Source of the DNA: Nocardia vulneris
GTDB taxonomy: Bacteria; Actinomycetota; Actinomycetes; Mycobacteriales; Mycobacteriaceae
Length of the DNA: 64,000 nt
Reading direction: 5' to 3'
NCBI RefSeq assembly: GCF_001613425.1
Contig: NZ_BDCI01000015.1
Location: 186,001 to 250,000 of the forward strand
A program made the translations under genes and the position numbers. Shown here in pieces: positions 9,091 to 16,827 of this stretch. The notes under the pieces were generated by a model. It did no database searches. It was not told the DNA's origin and saw only the letters and a program-made list of their open reading frames with translations. Position 1 is the stretch's first letter. Each line of letters starts with the position of its first letter.

Positions 9091-9504
9091 TCAGAGGCGG
9101 CCTGCCACCTTGCGGGGCGTCACCCGCACGATGACGCGCGGGCCGTCGTTGACCGAGGCCGGGTTGAAATCCAGGTACTTCTGCCCGGTGTACTTGGCGG
9201 ACAGCTTGTCCGGCAGGGTCTTGTCCGGGTCCGGGGTGAGCGTGGCCGTCCCGCGGATCTCGGCGTAGGTGTAGGGGTTCTCCGGCGGGTTGATCATGAT
9301 GGTGACGCGCGGATCGCGGGCGATGTTCTTGCCCTGCTGGCGATCGGTGGTGGTGGAGAAGAGCAGGTCGTCGCCGTCGCGCTCGAGCCAGATGACGGTG
9401 AGGTGCGGCTGGCCGTTGGGCCCGCTCGTCGCCACGGTGGCGAACACCTTCGACTCGTCCAGATACTTCTTCAATTCCGCGGAAAGCACACCGGTATCGG
9501 TCAT
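9091..9504 (-). CDS. PPOX class F420-dependent oxidoreductase
   Basis: A 137-residue split beta-barrel flavin/deazaflavin protein of the pyridoxamine 5'-phosphate oxidase-like superfamily. Family features are FATVATSGPNGQPHLTVIW in the first strand pair, RDPRVTIMINPP, and YTYAEIRGTATL. Short members of this size in actinobacteria bind coenzyme F420 and reduce small organic substrates. The ATG at 9504 starts just before the conserved helix; the in-frame extension to 9549 adds fifteen residues without family similarity. The gene is convergent with the efflux gene, 19 bp apart. Confidence 0.85.
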   Translation of the reverse strand: MTDTGVLSAELKKYLDESKVFATVATSGPNGQPHLTVIWLERDGDDLLFSTTTDRQQGKNIARDPRVTIMINPPENPYTYAEIRGTATLTPDPDKTLPDKLSAKYTGQKYLDFNPASVNDGPRVIVRVTPRKVAGRL

Positions 9505-9599
9505 GCTTTGCTGAAACACGCCGCGCCCCCGTGGCATTCCGCCGCGCACGGATGCGCCGCACAGCGACTACATGCTCTGCGGCGCGAGCACCGGTTCGG

Positions 9600-10970
9600 T
9601 CAGCCGGCGGCGTGGCGGTCGGCGACGGTCAAAGTGTGATCGAGGATGGCCAAACCCTCTTTCGCCTCGGCTTCGCTGACGATGCACGGCGGGACCACGT
9701 GCAGGCGATTGAAGTTCACGAACATCAGCAGCCCGGCCGCACGGCAGGCGGCGACCACCTCCGTCATCGCCGCGCTCGTCCCGCCGTACGGGGCGAGGGG
9801 CTCCCGCGTCGTCCGGTCGCGGACGAGCTCGAGCGCCCAGAACACCCCGGCGCCGCGGACGTCGCCGATGCTGGGATGCCGCTCGGCGAGTTCGCGCAGA
9901 CCGGGGCCGAGCACGCGCGCGCCGATATCGGCGGCGTGTTCGACGATGCCCTCGTCGGCCATCGCGGTGATAGTCGCGACGGCGGCCGCGGTCGCGAGCG
10001 GATGACCCGAATAGGTCAGGCCGCCCGGATAGGGGCGGTCGTCGAAGGTCGCGGCGATCGCCGGGCTGATCGCGACACCGCCCAGCGGCACGTAGCCGGA
10101 GTTGACGCCCTTCGCGAAGGTCAGCAGATCGGGCACCACGCCGTCGAAATGCTCTATCGCGAACCACTTTCCGGTCCGGCCGAAACCGGACATCACCTCG
10201 TCGGCGATGAAGACGATGCCGTACTTGTCGCACAGCGCACGCACGCCCGCCATGTACGCGGGCGGCGGGATCATGATTCCCGCTGTGCCGGGGACGGATT
10301 CGAGCACGATGGCCGCGATGGTGTTCGGCCCCTCGAAGGCGATGGTCTGTTCGAGATGCGCCAAAGCCCGCTCGGTCTCCTGCGTTTCATCGCTCGAATG
10401 AAATTGCGTGCGATACAGGAACGGCCCGAAGAAGTGCACGACACCGCTGTTGCCGTGATCGTTGGGCCAGCGCCGCGGATCACCGGTCAGGTTGATCGCG
10501 GTCTCCGTCCCGCCGTGATACGAGCGGTACCGGGCGAGCACCTTGTAGCGGCCGGTGTGCAGCCGGGCCATCCGGACCGCGTGCTCGACGGCCTCGGCCC
10601 CGCCGTTGGTGAAGAAGATCTTGTTCAGCTCGCCCGGCGTGCGCTCGGCGATCAGGCGGGCCGCCTCCGAGCGCGCGTCGTTGACGTGCTGCGGTGCGAC
10701 GGTGCACAGCTTGGCTGCCTGCTGCTGCACCGCCGCAACGACTTTCGGATGTTGATGCCCGATGTTGGTGTTCACCAGCTGAGAGGAGAAATCGAGCAGC
10801 CGAGTGCCCTCGCCGTCCCACACATAACAGCCCTGGGTGGCGCTGATGGTCATCGGATCCAGTTGCGCCTGGGCGGACCAGGAGTGGAAGACGTGGCGAC
10901 GATCGAGCTCGTACGCGCGCGCTGCCGCCTCGCGGGCGGCCTCCGGGGTCAATCCGTTCGGGAGGGTCAT
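9600..10970 (-). CDS. Class III omega-amino acid aminotransferase
   Basis: A 456-residue PLP-dependent transaminase. Visible features are TNGGAEAVEHA, the YHGGT loop, IADEVMSGFGRTGKW with the PLP-binding aspartate, and the Schiff-base lysine K287 in FAKGVNSG. It resembles taurine/beta-alanine:pyruvate-type enzymes more than ornithine or acetylornithine ones. The ATG at 10970 is preferred over GTG 10991 because GGAG lies eight bases upstream of it. It follows the methylmalonate-semialdehyde dehydrogenase gene by 58 bp on the same strand. The pair would convert beta-alanine or 3-aminoisobutyrate to the semialdehyde and then to acetyl- or propionyl-CoA. The exact amino donor is inferred from context. 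Confidence 0.87.
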   Translation of the reverse strand: MTLPNGLTPEAAREAAARAYELDRRHVFHSWSAQAQLDPMTISATQGCYVWDGEGTRLLDFSSQLVNTNIGHQHPKVVAAVQQQAAKLCTVAPQHVNDARSEAARLIAERTPGELNKIFFTNGGAEAVEHAVRMARLHTGRYKVLARYRSYHGGTETAINLTGDPRRWPNDHGNSGVVHFFGPFLYRTQFHSSDETQETERALAHLEQTIAFEGPNTIAAIVLESVPGTAGIMIPPPAYMAGVRALCDKYGIVFIADEVMSGFGRTGKWFAIEHFDGVVPDLLTFAKGVNSGYVPLGGVAISPAIAATFDDRPYPGGLTYSGHPLATAAAVATITAMADEGIVEHAADIGARVLGPGLRELAERHPSIGDVRGAGVFWALELVRDRTTREPLAPYGGTSAAMTEVVAACRAAGLLMFVNFNRLHVVPPCIVSEAEAKEGLAILDHTLTVADRHAAG

Positions 10971-11028
10971 CGTCGAGTTCTCCTGCGTCACTTGTGCTGT
11001 CGGCTACCGGTGCTCAGTGGTGGACGGG

Positions 11029-12519
11029 CTACTTGTTCTCGGGGAAGCCGAGGTTGATCCCGCCGTGGCTCGGATCGAGCCAGCGGGTGGTGACCGCCTT
11101 GGCCCGGGTGAAGAAGTGCACGCCGTCGGCGCCGTGCGCGTGCGAGTCACCGAACAGCGAGTTCTTCCAGCCGCCGAAGCTGTAGTAGGACATGGGCACC
11201 GGGATCGGCACGTTGATGCCGACCATGCCGACCTCGACCTCGTTGTGAAAGCGCCGCGCCGCGCCGCCGTCGTTGGTGAAGAGGGCCGTGCCGTTGCCGT
11301 ACGGGTTGGCGTTGATCAGGGCGAGCGCGTCGTCGTAGCTGTCCACCCGCACCACCGAGAGGACCGGGCCGAAGATCTCGTCGGTGTAGACGCTCATCGC
11401 GGTGCCGACGTGGTCGAGAATCGTGGGGCCGAGCCAGAATCCGTCCGCTTCGCCATCAGCCGCGATACCGCGCCCGTCGAGCACGACTCGGGCACCGGCC
11501 GATTCGCCCGCCGCGATGTACTCCGCGACGCGATCGCGATGCGCCTTGGTGACCAGCGGGCCCATATCGGTCTCGCGGGTGCCGTCGCCGGTCTTGATGG
11601 TGGTGGCGCGTTCGGTGATCTTCGCGACCAGTTCGTCGGCGGTGCCGCCCACCGCGACCACCACGCTGATCGCCATGCAACGCTCACCGGCGGAACCGAA
11701 TCCGGCGTTCACCGCCGCGTCGGCGGCCAGGTCGAGGTCGGCGTCCGGCAGCACCACCATGTGGTTCTTCGCCCCGCCCAGCGCCTGCACCCGCTTGCCC
11801 GCCGCCGTGCCGCGCTGATAGACGTACTGTGCGATCGGGGTCGATCCGACGAACGAGACGGCCTTGATCTTCGGGTGGTCGAGCAGCTCGTCCACCGCGA
11901 CCTTGTCACCCTGCACGACATTGAAAACGCCTGCGGGCAAACCGGCTTCGGCCCACAGCTCGGCCAGCCACAGCGAGGCCGACGGGTCCTTCTCGCTCGG
12001 CTTGAGCACCACGGTGTTGCCCGCGGCGATGGCCAGCGGGAAGAACCACATCGGCACCATCGCCGGGAAGTTGAACGGCGAGATCACCGCGACCGGGCCG
12101 AGCGGCTGACGGATGGAGAAGATGTCCACCTTGGTCGACGCGTTCTCGGTGTAGCCACCCTTGAGCAGATGCGGTACGCCGCAGGCGAATTCGACGACCT
12201 CCAGGCCGCGGCTCACCTCGCCCATGGCGTCGGCGATCACCTTGCCGTGCTCGGCCGTGATCAGTTGCGCCAGTTCGGATTTGCGGTCGTTGAGCAGCTC
12301 ACGGAACCGGAACAGGATCTGGGTGCGCCGCGCCAGCGAGGTGTCGCGCCAGGCCGGGAACGCGTCCGCGGCCGCATCGATCGCCGCACGGGTGTCGGCC
12401 ACGTTCGCCAGCGCGACCTGACCGGTCACCACGCCGGTCGCCGGATTGGTCACCGCCGCCGTCGCCTCGCTGGTCCCAGCGAAAGCCTTGCCGTCGAGCC
12501 AGTGCGCGATTGTCTGCAT
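11029..12519 (-). CDS. mmsA: CoA-acylating methylmalonate-semialdehyde dehydrogenase
   Basis: A 496-residue aldehyde dehydrogenase of the MmsA/IolA branch. Diagnostic features are SPFNFPAMVPMWFFP, GSTPIAQYVY in the NAD-binding domain, and the catalytic Cys281 in SAGERCMAIS. The enzyme converts malonate or methylmalonate semialdehyde with CoA and NAD+ to acetyl- or propionyl-CoA plus CO2. The translation start is preceded by GAGGAG close to the ATG. It is the first gene of an apparent operon with the aminotransferase and is divergent from a PucR regulator gene 136 bp away. Confidence 0.93.
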   Translation of the reverse strand: MQTIAHWLDGKAFAGTSEATAAVTNPATGVVTGQVALANVADTRAAIDAAADAFPAWRDTSLARRTQILFRFRELLNDRKSELAQLITAEHGKVIADAMGEVSRGLEVVEFACGVPHLLKGGYTENASTKVDIFSIRQPLGPVAVISPFNFPAMVPMWFFPLAIAAGNTVVLKPSEKDPSASLWLAELWAEAGLPAGVFNVVQGDKVAVDELLDHPKIKAVSFVGSTPIAQYVYQRGTAAGKRVQALGGAKNHMVVLPDADLDLAADAAVNAGFGSAGERCMAISVVVAVGGTADELVAKITERATTIKTGDGTRETDMGPLVTKAHRDRVAEYIAAGESAGARVVLDGRGIAADGEADGFWLGPTILDHVGTAMSVYTDEIFGPVLSVVRVDSYDDALALINANPYGNGTALFTNDGGAARRFHNEVEVGMVGINVPIPVPMSYYSFGGWKNSLFGDSHAHGADGVHFFTRAKAVTTRWLDPSHGGINLGFPENK

Positions 12520-12655
12520 ATCTCCTCGTTTCGATCCGTGAGCGTCGCGGTGCGGCGGCGGGTGGACGCCTCCTTGCTACTAGTCTCCGGCATCAACCCT
12601 GCGATATCGCCCGACGATCTGTACGCGATTCGGCGATTCATATTACGATTCGTCG

Positions 12656-14248
12656 GTGCTGCCCTCTGTGTCCGATGTGCTGGCGATGCCGGTGGTGCGG
12701 GCCGGTGCGCCCGAGGTGGTCGCCGGCGGATCGCTGGACCGGCCGGTGCGCTGGGTGCACGTCAGCGAGGTCGCGGAGGTGGCGCAGCTGCTGGCGGGCG
12801 GGGAACTGATCCTGACCACCGGCCAGCCGATGAGTCACGGCGACAGCGCGACGGCCGCCTACCTGACCGCACTCGCCGCGGCCGGGGTGTCCGGGCTGGT
12901 CGTCGAATTGGGCGCGTACGTGCCGCGGCTGCCGCCGATCGTCGCGCAGACCGCCGACGCGCTCGGACTGCCGGTGATCGCGCTGCACCGGGTGACCCGA
13001 TTCGTGGAGATCACCGAGGCGGTGCACCGGGTGATCGTGGCCGACCAATACGCCGAAGTGGAGTTCGCGCGCACCGTGCACGAGACCTTCACCGACCTCA
13101 GCGTGCGCCGCGCCTCGCTCGCCGAGATCGTGAAAACCGCTGCGGGCATGCTCGATTCGTCGGTGGTGCTGGAAGACCTGGCGCACCGGGTGCTGGCCTT
13201 CACGGCCAAGCATGCGAGCACGTCGGCGCTGCTGGAGGACTGGGAGAACATCTCGCGGCTGCTGCCCGACGACTGGGACGCGGTGGCTGTCGGCCCGCAC
13301 ACCCAACGGTGGGGGCGGTTGATCCTGCGCTCGAGCGAGGTGCCGACCGCTCGCGCCACGATGGTGCTGGAACGCGCGGCGCAGACGCTCACGCTGCACC
13401 GGATGATCGAGAAGGACCGCTTCGGCCTGCATCGCCAGGCGCAGACCGGGCTCATCGACGACATGGTCAACGGGCGGGTGGTGGACGAACGCGACGCGGT
13501 GGCCCGAGCCGCGGCGCTCGGCCTGGCCCGGCGCGCCGCCTACGTGCCGTTGGCCGTCGATGTCGCGGCCGTCGCCGAGACCGATCCGGTCGCCCGGCAA
13601 CGCCGTGCCGCGGGCATCCTGGACGCGATCACGCACGGGCTCGGCTTGGCCGAGTTCACCGCGCTTGCGGCCGCCGATCAGGGCGACCGGGTCGGCATGA
13701 TCCTGGCGCTGCCACGCACCGGTGCGCTCGACGAGAGCCTGACCGCGGCCTGTGTCGCGATCGCCGGCGAGGTACGCCGGGTCGACGGCGTCGAACGGGT
13801 CGTGATCGGCGTCGGCGCCGAAGCGGATTCGCTGCTCGACACCGCGCACGAGCTGCCGCACGCGGCGCATATCGCGGAAGTCGCGCTCTCGCTGCGGAGT
13901 TCGGTGCCGCGCCCGTTCTATCGCAGCGGCGACGTGCGACTGCGCGGGCTGCTCTCGCTGATCCGCAACGAGCCCGGAGTACAACGATTCGCGGAAACGG
14001 AACTGAGTGCGTTGCTGCGCTACGACATTCGGCAAGGCACCGACCTGACCGGCACGCTGCGCCGGTTCCTCGACCTGGCGGGCAACAAGACCGAACTCGC
14101 GCGGCGGCTGAACATCAGCAGGCCGACCCTGTACGAGCGGCTGGCACGGATCGAACGCATCCTCGCCGTCGATCTCGAGGACGGGGAGTCGCGCACCTCG
14201 TTGCACGCGGCGCTGCTGATCCGCGATCTGACGGCGAACGCGCGCTGA
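12656..14248 (+). CDS. PucR family transcriptional regulator
   Basis: A 530-residue regulator with the same layout as the one at 2010. The PucR domain is at about residues 1-130 (LPSVSDVLAMPVV, VRWVHVSEVAEVAQLL) and the C-terminal helix-turn-helix at about residues 470-520 (ELARRLNISRPTLYERLAR). The GTG at 12656 directly precedes the conserved LPSVSDVL start. Divergent placement next to mmsA points to control of the mmsA-aminotransferase operon. The 136-bp gap contains three spaced GATTCG/GATTCA words at about 12628-12652, possibly part of a binding site. Confidence 0.92.
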   Translation: MLPSVSDVLAMPVVRAGAPEVVAGGSLDRPVRWVHVSEVAEVAQLLAGGELILTTGQPMSHGDSATAAYLTALAAAGVSGLVVELGAYVPRLPPIVAQTADALGLPVIALHRVTRFVEITEAVHRVIVADQYAEVEFARTVHETFTDLSVRRASLAEIVKTAAGMLDSSVVLEDLAHRVLAFTAKHASTSALLEDWENISRLLPDDWDAVAVGPHTQRWGRLILRSSEVPTARATMVLERAAQTLTLHRMIEKDRFGLHRQAQTGLIDDMVNGRVVDERDAVARAAALGLARRAAYVPLAVDVAAVAETDPVARQRRAAGILDAITHGLGLAEFTALAAADQGDRVGMILALPRTGALDESLTAACVAIAGEVRRVDGVERVVIGVGAEADSLLDTAHELPHAAHIAEVALSLRSSVPRPFYRSGDVRLRGLLSLIRNEPGVQRFAETELSALLRYDIRQGTDLTGTLRRFLDLAGNKTELARRLNISRPTLYERLARIERILAVDLEDGESRTSLHAALLIRDLTANAR

Positions 14249-14360
14249 ATCCGGCCGTCCGATATGTCGCGATCGGTGTCGCGCATGGTGTAGCTCACAT
14301 CTGCCCCGGTCAGCGCCGCATCGCGGGAACATCGCAGGTCCGGTGGCGGTTGTGCGGCGT

Positions 14361-15038
14361 ATGACAACCCTTGGATTGATCGGCAGCGGGAACATCGGCG
14401 GTACGGTGGCGCGACTCGCCATCGCCGCGGGACTCGACGTGGTGCTCAGCAACTCCCGTGGTCCCGAAACCCTGTCCGATCTGGTCGCGGAGCTCGGCCC
14501 ACGGGCGCGGGCGGCGACCGCCGACGAGGCGGCCGCGGCGGGGGACATCGTGGTGGTGACCGTGCCGCTACGCAATTACCAGCAGGTGCCGGTCGCGCCC
14601 CTGGCGGGCAAGGTCGTCATCGACACCAACAACTACTACCCGGATCGGGACGGCACCTTCGCCGAACTCGCGGACGGCACCGTGACGAGCAGTGAACTGC
14701 TGCAAAAACACCTGCCGACCTCGAAGGTGGTCAAGGCGTTCAACAACATCTACTTCGTGCACCTCGGCGAACTGGCCCGTCCCGCAGGCGCCGTCGACCG
14801 GTCGGCGCTGCCGATCGCGGGCAACGACACCGGCGCGAAAGTCGCTGCGGCACAACTGATCGACGCGCTCGGCTACGACACTGTCGATGCCGGCCCGTTG
14901 AGTGAGAGCTGGCGCTTCCAGGTGAGCACGCCGGTCTACGCCGACGCCTACGCCGCGGCACTTCCGTTCTGGGAGAACGCCGCAACCCCCGCGGACGGCA
15001 CCAGGATTCGCGAGCTGCTCGCCGCCGCCGAGCGCTGA
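14361..15038 (+). CDS. NADP/F420-type oxidoreductase (F420H2:NADP reductase-like)
   Basis: A 225-residue single-domain Rossmann protein. The dinucleotide loop GLIGSGNIGGTVARLA is at residues 5-20, followed by LSNSRGPETL, which carries the NADP-selective Ser-Asn-Ser-Arg. A VVVTVPLRNY strand and KAFNNIYFVHLGEL follow. The family contains F420-dependent NADP reductases and relatives of unknown substrate. The ATG at 14361 sits two codons before the first beta strand, so longer starts are unlikely. A strong hairpin follows the stop, suggesting a single-gene transcript. Confidence 0.85.
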   Translation: MTTLGLIGSGNIGGTVARLAIAAGLDVVLSNSRGPETLSDLVAELGPRARAATADEAAAAGDIVVVTVPLRNYQQVPVAPLAGKVVIDTNNYYPDRDGTFAELADGTVTSSELLQKHLPTSKVVKAFNNIYFVHLGELARPAGAVDRSALPIAGNDTGAKVAAAQLIDALGYDTVDAGPLSESWRFQVSTPVYADAYAAALPFWENAATPADGTRIRELLAAAER

Positions 15039-15045
15039 CCGGGGA

Positions 15046-15076
15046 GAACCCGGGAGCTTAGCCTGCTCCCGGGTTC
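15046..15076 (+). terminator. Hairpin terminator after the oxidoreductase
   Basis: A 12-bp perfect stem (GAACCCGGGAGC at 15046-15057 with GCTCCCGGGTTC at 15065-15076) encloses a seven-base loop, eight bases after the stop codon. No long T-run follows, which is usual in high-GC actinobacteria. It separates this gene from the noncoding RNA read toward it from the other strand. Confidence 0.75.
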
Positions 15077-15110
15077 CGGTTCTGCCGCCCAATTCGCCCA
15101 CCCCGGTGGG

Positions 15111-15217
15111 GGAAGAGATGAGGCTGAGATTCACGGCGTGTCGTGCCTTTGGACCACTTCCCCATGGCGGGGAAGGCCGGAGTCGAACCGGCATCTCGTC
15201 GCGTGCGTGTCCCTTCC
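15111..15217 (-). ncRNA. tRNA-like module 2 (permuted cloverleaf)
   Basis: On the minus strand: outer stem GGAAGGGA (15217-15210) pairs with TCTCTTCC (15118-15111) with one G-U. The T-arm is GCCGG-TTCGACT-CCGGC (15192-15176). The acceptor CTTCCCC (15175-15169) pairs perfectly with GGGGAAG (15163-15157), closed by GCCAT, so a discriminator-like G and an encoded CCA occupy the loop. The D-arm is a GTC...GAC stem within 15154-15140. The anticodon-like stem is the weakest part: CACG upstream with CGTG at 15135-15132. AATCTCAGCCTC follows at 15131-15120. Confidence 0.68.
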
Positions 15218-15253
15218 TCGTACCGTCGGTGTTCGGCGGCGAATACTCGTGCT

Positions 15254-15385
15254 GGAGCGAGAGTCTGAGATTGGCACGGTTGCCTCTGCCTGTTGGGCTA
15301 TCCGGACATGGATGCCCGGAGGGGGACTCGAACCCCCACTGACGCCGTGGATTTCAGTTTCAACTTCAGTTTGAGTGTGCGCTCC
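15254..15385 (-). ncRNA. tRNA-like module 1 (permuted cloverleaf)
   Basis: On the minus strand: outer stem GGAGCG (15385-15380) pairs with CGCTCC (15259-15254). The anticodon-like stem CACGG (15349-15345) pairs with CCGTG (15279-15275). The T-arm is GGGGG-TTCGAGT-CCCCC (15337-15321). The acceptor strand TCCGGGC (15320-15314) pairs with GTCCGGA (15307-15301) with one G-U, closed by the loop ATCCAT. The D-arm is GCC...GGC within 15298-15282, with an AACAGGCAGA-type loop. It cannot be an ordinary tRNA, because the 3' half precedes the 5' half. The pairing was found by eye. Confidence 0.7.
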
Positions 15386-15392
15386 TTGCGCT

Positions 15393-15446
15393 TCCCCCGC
15401 ACGCGGCGGGGGAGTCTGTGGGCCCGGGGCCGATGGGCCCCGGGCG
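15393..15446 (-). terminator. Two GC-rich hairpins between the protein gene and the tRNA-like RNA
   Basis: The first hairpin, just after the stop of the minus-strand protein gene, has a nine-base stem (15437-15445 with 15422-15430). The second pairs CCCCCGC with GCGGGGG across 15393-15413. They may end the protein transcript or mark processing between mRNA and downstream RNA. No T-tract is present, so termination is likely but not certain. Confidence 0.55.
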
Positions 15447-15449
15447 GTT

Positions 15450-16181
15450 TCAGCGGAACAGGTAGCCGAAGATCACGTCACCGGTCTTGCGGTCGGTGAC
15501 CTCGGTTCCGTTGGCCTCCTCGCGCGCGAACTTCACTGCGCGCGCGAGCTTGTCGACGCGCTCGGCCAGCTCGTTCACCCGGCGGGCGGGCAGGGCGCCG
15601 GAGAAACGCACCGTGTTCCAGTAGCCGATGGCGATGTCCTCGTAGTAGACCTCCACCTGGGCCGGGTGCTTCTCGGTGGCCTCGGCCTTCACGTGGTTGC
15701 GCGGCACCTTCTTGGTTCGAATGGTGCGCACGGCGTCGGTGCGCCAGGTGTCGGTGGAGTCGTCGAACGACCACGCCTCGGCCGCGTCGAGCACCGGCAG
15801 CCGCTGCACGAAGGCGTGCAGCTCGGCCAGCTGCTTCTCCAGGAACAGCAGGTAGGAGACCGGCACGTCGCGCAGCAGCACCTCGCCGTCGACGGAGACG
15901 TCGGCCTTCGCCTCGGTGTTCGTCCAGTCCTTCGTCGCGGTGACGTCGAACAGGCGGGTCAGGGTCGCCGCGGTCTGCCGCAGCACCTCCTCGGACTTCA
16001 CCTGCACGCGGGTGGACTCCGGCGGAAGCTGCTCGCCCTCTTCGTCTTTCGGCTGGTAAGTGCGTGCGATACCGGCGAGCAGCGCCGCCTTCTGCAACGC
16101 GCCCTGGCGCTGCGCCAGCTCTCGCACCGCAGCGCTCTTCACGCCCTTCTCGACCGCAATGATCTGATTCAGCTTCGTCAT
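15450..16181 (-). CDS. Uncharacterised actinobacterial/phage family protein (DUF7873-like) next to tRNA-like RNA
   Basis: A 243-residue soluble protein starting MTKLNQIIAVEKGVK. The ATG at 16181 is preceded by GGGAGG with good spacing. I recall this N-terminus from a conserved family of unknown function in actinobacteria and their phages (DUF7873, number from memory). There is no cysteine, signal peptide or membrane helix. The segment VRTIRTKKVPRNHVKA (about residues 149-164) is strongly basic and could bind nucleic acid. Two long amphipathic helices flank the middle (about residues 108-127 and 202-223). The tRNA-like RNA lies immediately downstream on the same strand, so the two may form an RNP. 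That link is inference from position. Confidence 0.8.
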   Translation of the reverse strand: MTKLNQIIAVEKGVKSAAVRELAQRQGALQKAALLAGIARTYQPKDEEGEQLPPESTRVQVKSEEVLRQTAATLTRLFDVTATKDWTNTEAKADVSVDGEVLLRDVPVSYLLFLEKQLAELHAFVQRLPVLDAAEAWSFDDSTDTWRTDAVRTIRTKKVPRNHVKAEATEKHPAQVEVYYEDIAIGYWNTVRFSGALPARRVNELAERVDKLARAVKFAREEANGTEVTDRKTGDVIFGYLFR

Positions 16182-16827
16182 CTCTACCTCCCCGTCACGT
16201 ATCCGTACGTGGCGCACCAACATTCGGCTCGAGAATCCGAATCCTCCCGTTCCGGACCCCCCGAGCACCCGCACGACGGTACGGGCGGAGTCTGAAGTCC
16301 GCATCCTATTTTCTGTCGGCGTCGAGGAAGGCGGAGTTGGTCTTCGGTCCTTGCTTTCGAAGTGGTGGACCGGCTGCTGGCCGGCCAAGGCCCCGATCGC
16401 GGGGCTCAGCGCGCTCTGCGTCGGGCGCGCCTCCGGTCGCCGACGGCGTGCACGTGCGGCCGCCGACGGCAGGGGTTCGCCGTTGGGGTTGTGCTGGAGC
16501 GTGGCTGCGCTGCCGAAGTGATGGTGTGCCTCGTCGTTGGGTTTGTGCTGTTGCCGCCCATAGATCCTGTGGCGTCTGGTTCCCGCACTCCTTCCGACTC
16601 CACGCACCCCTTTCGTTTTCCCGCACGGGCTATGGCCGTCCACAGCGGGTGCGGGAACACGGAAGGGGTGCGTGAACTGACCCAGGCCACCTATCTGTCG
16701 CTTGGTACGTCCGTGCTCGGCGTGTCTATTCCGGCGTTCGCGGGGAAGGTCGGACGGGGCCGGGGGGTAAGAGTGCCGAATGACACAAGGGATTGTGGTG
16801 GGGTGGTGGGGGCGCCAGACTGGGGCG
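16182..16827. other. 646-bp gap holding a leader region and a palindrome
   Basis: Upstream of the uncharacterised gene on the minus strand, a TAGGAT box (plus 16303-16308) could be a -10 element, giving a leader of about 115 bases. That leader contains a small hairpin with ATTCGG/CCGAAT arms. The dispersed palindrome lies at 16601-16674. The stretch 16330-16590 is GC-rich with no long hairpin, RNA gene or convincing coding frame; short open frames here lack ribosome sites and family similarity. Confidence 0.5.
16601..16674. repeat. Long intergenic palindrome, copy 2
   Basis: Arms at 16601-16631 and 16644-16674 are 31 bases each with four mismatches. The outer part CACGCACCCCTT and inner part CCCGCAC match the copies at 3541 and 33707. 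The right arms of copies 2 and 3 are almost identical. This copy lies upstream of the HD-domain gene and divergent from the uncharacterised gene, so it is not simply a terminator. Confidence 0.75.

Larger units (their letters stand above)
15097..15400 (-). ncRNA. Noncoding RNA region with two tandem permuted tRNA-like modules
   Basis: Read on the minus strand just downstream of an uncharacterised protein gene. Each module has a T-arm, an acceptor stem closed by a CCA-containing loop, and a D-arm, with the RNA ends at what would be the anticodon stem. This is the topology of a permuted tRNA. Module 1 spans 15385-15254 and module 2 spans 15217-15111; both are listed separately. Both carry the shared word AATCTCAG-N-CTC after the anticodon-like stem. 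A short GC hairpin (15110-15097) follows module 2. From known biology, bacterial Y RNAs (YrlA) mimic tRNA this way, but no Ro60 gene is adjacent. The exact RNA ends are unknown. Confidence 0.72.

Noticed and set aside
9531..14575. Very long open frames antisense to the aminotransferase, mmsA and PucR genes
   Set aside because: They are typical high-GC shadow frames of low complexity; the opposite strand encodes clear enzyme families.
15111..15385. Two ordinary tRNA genes on the minus strand
   Set aside because: The T-arm halves come before, not after, the matching acceptor 5' strands and D-arms, and acceptor strands in normal order (GTCCGGA with CTTCCCC) do not pair.
15111..15400. tmRNA (ssrA)
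   Set aside because: There is no tag reading frame and no conserved tmRNA 5' segment, and two complete T-arms are present.
15106..15499. Short open frames on the plus strand over the tRNA-like RNA
   Set aside because: They have no ribosome site or family similarity, and the stems of the RNA explain the sequence better.
16337..16675. Possible 112-residue protein upstream of the HD gene
   Set aside because: It is arginine-rich and shadow-like, runs through the dispersed palindrome and has no plausible ribosome site.
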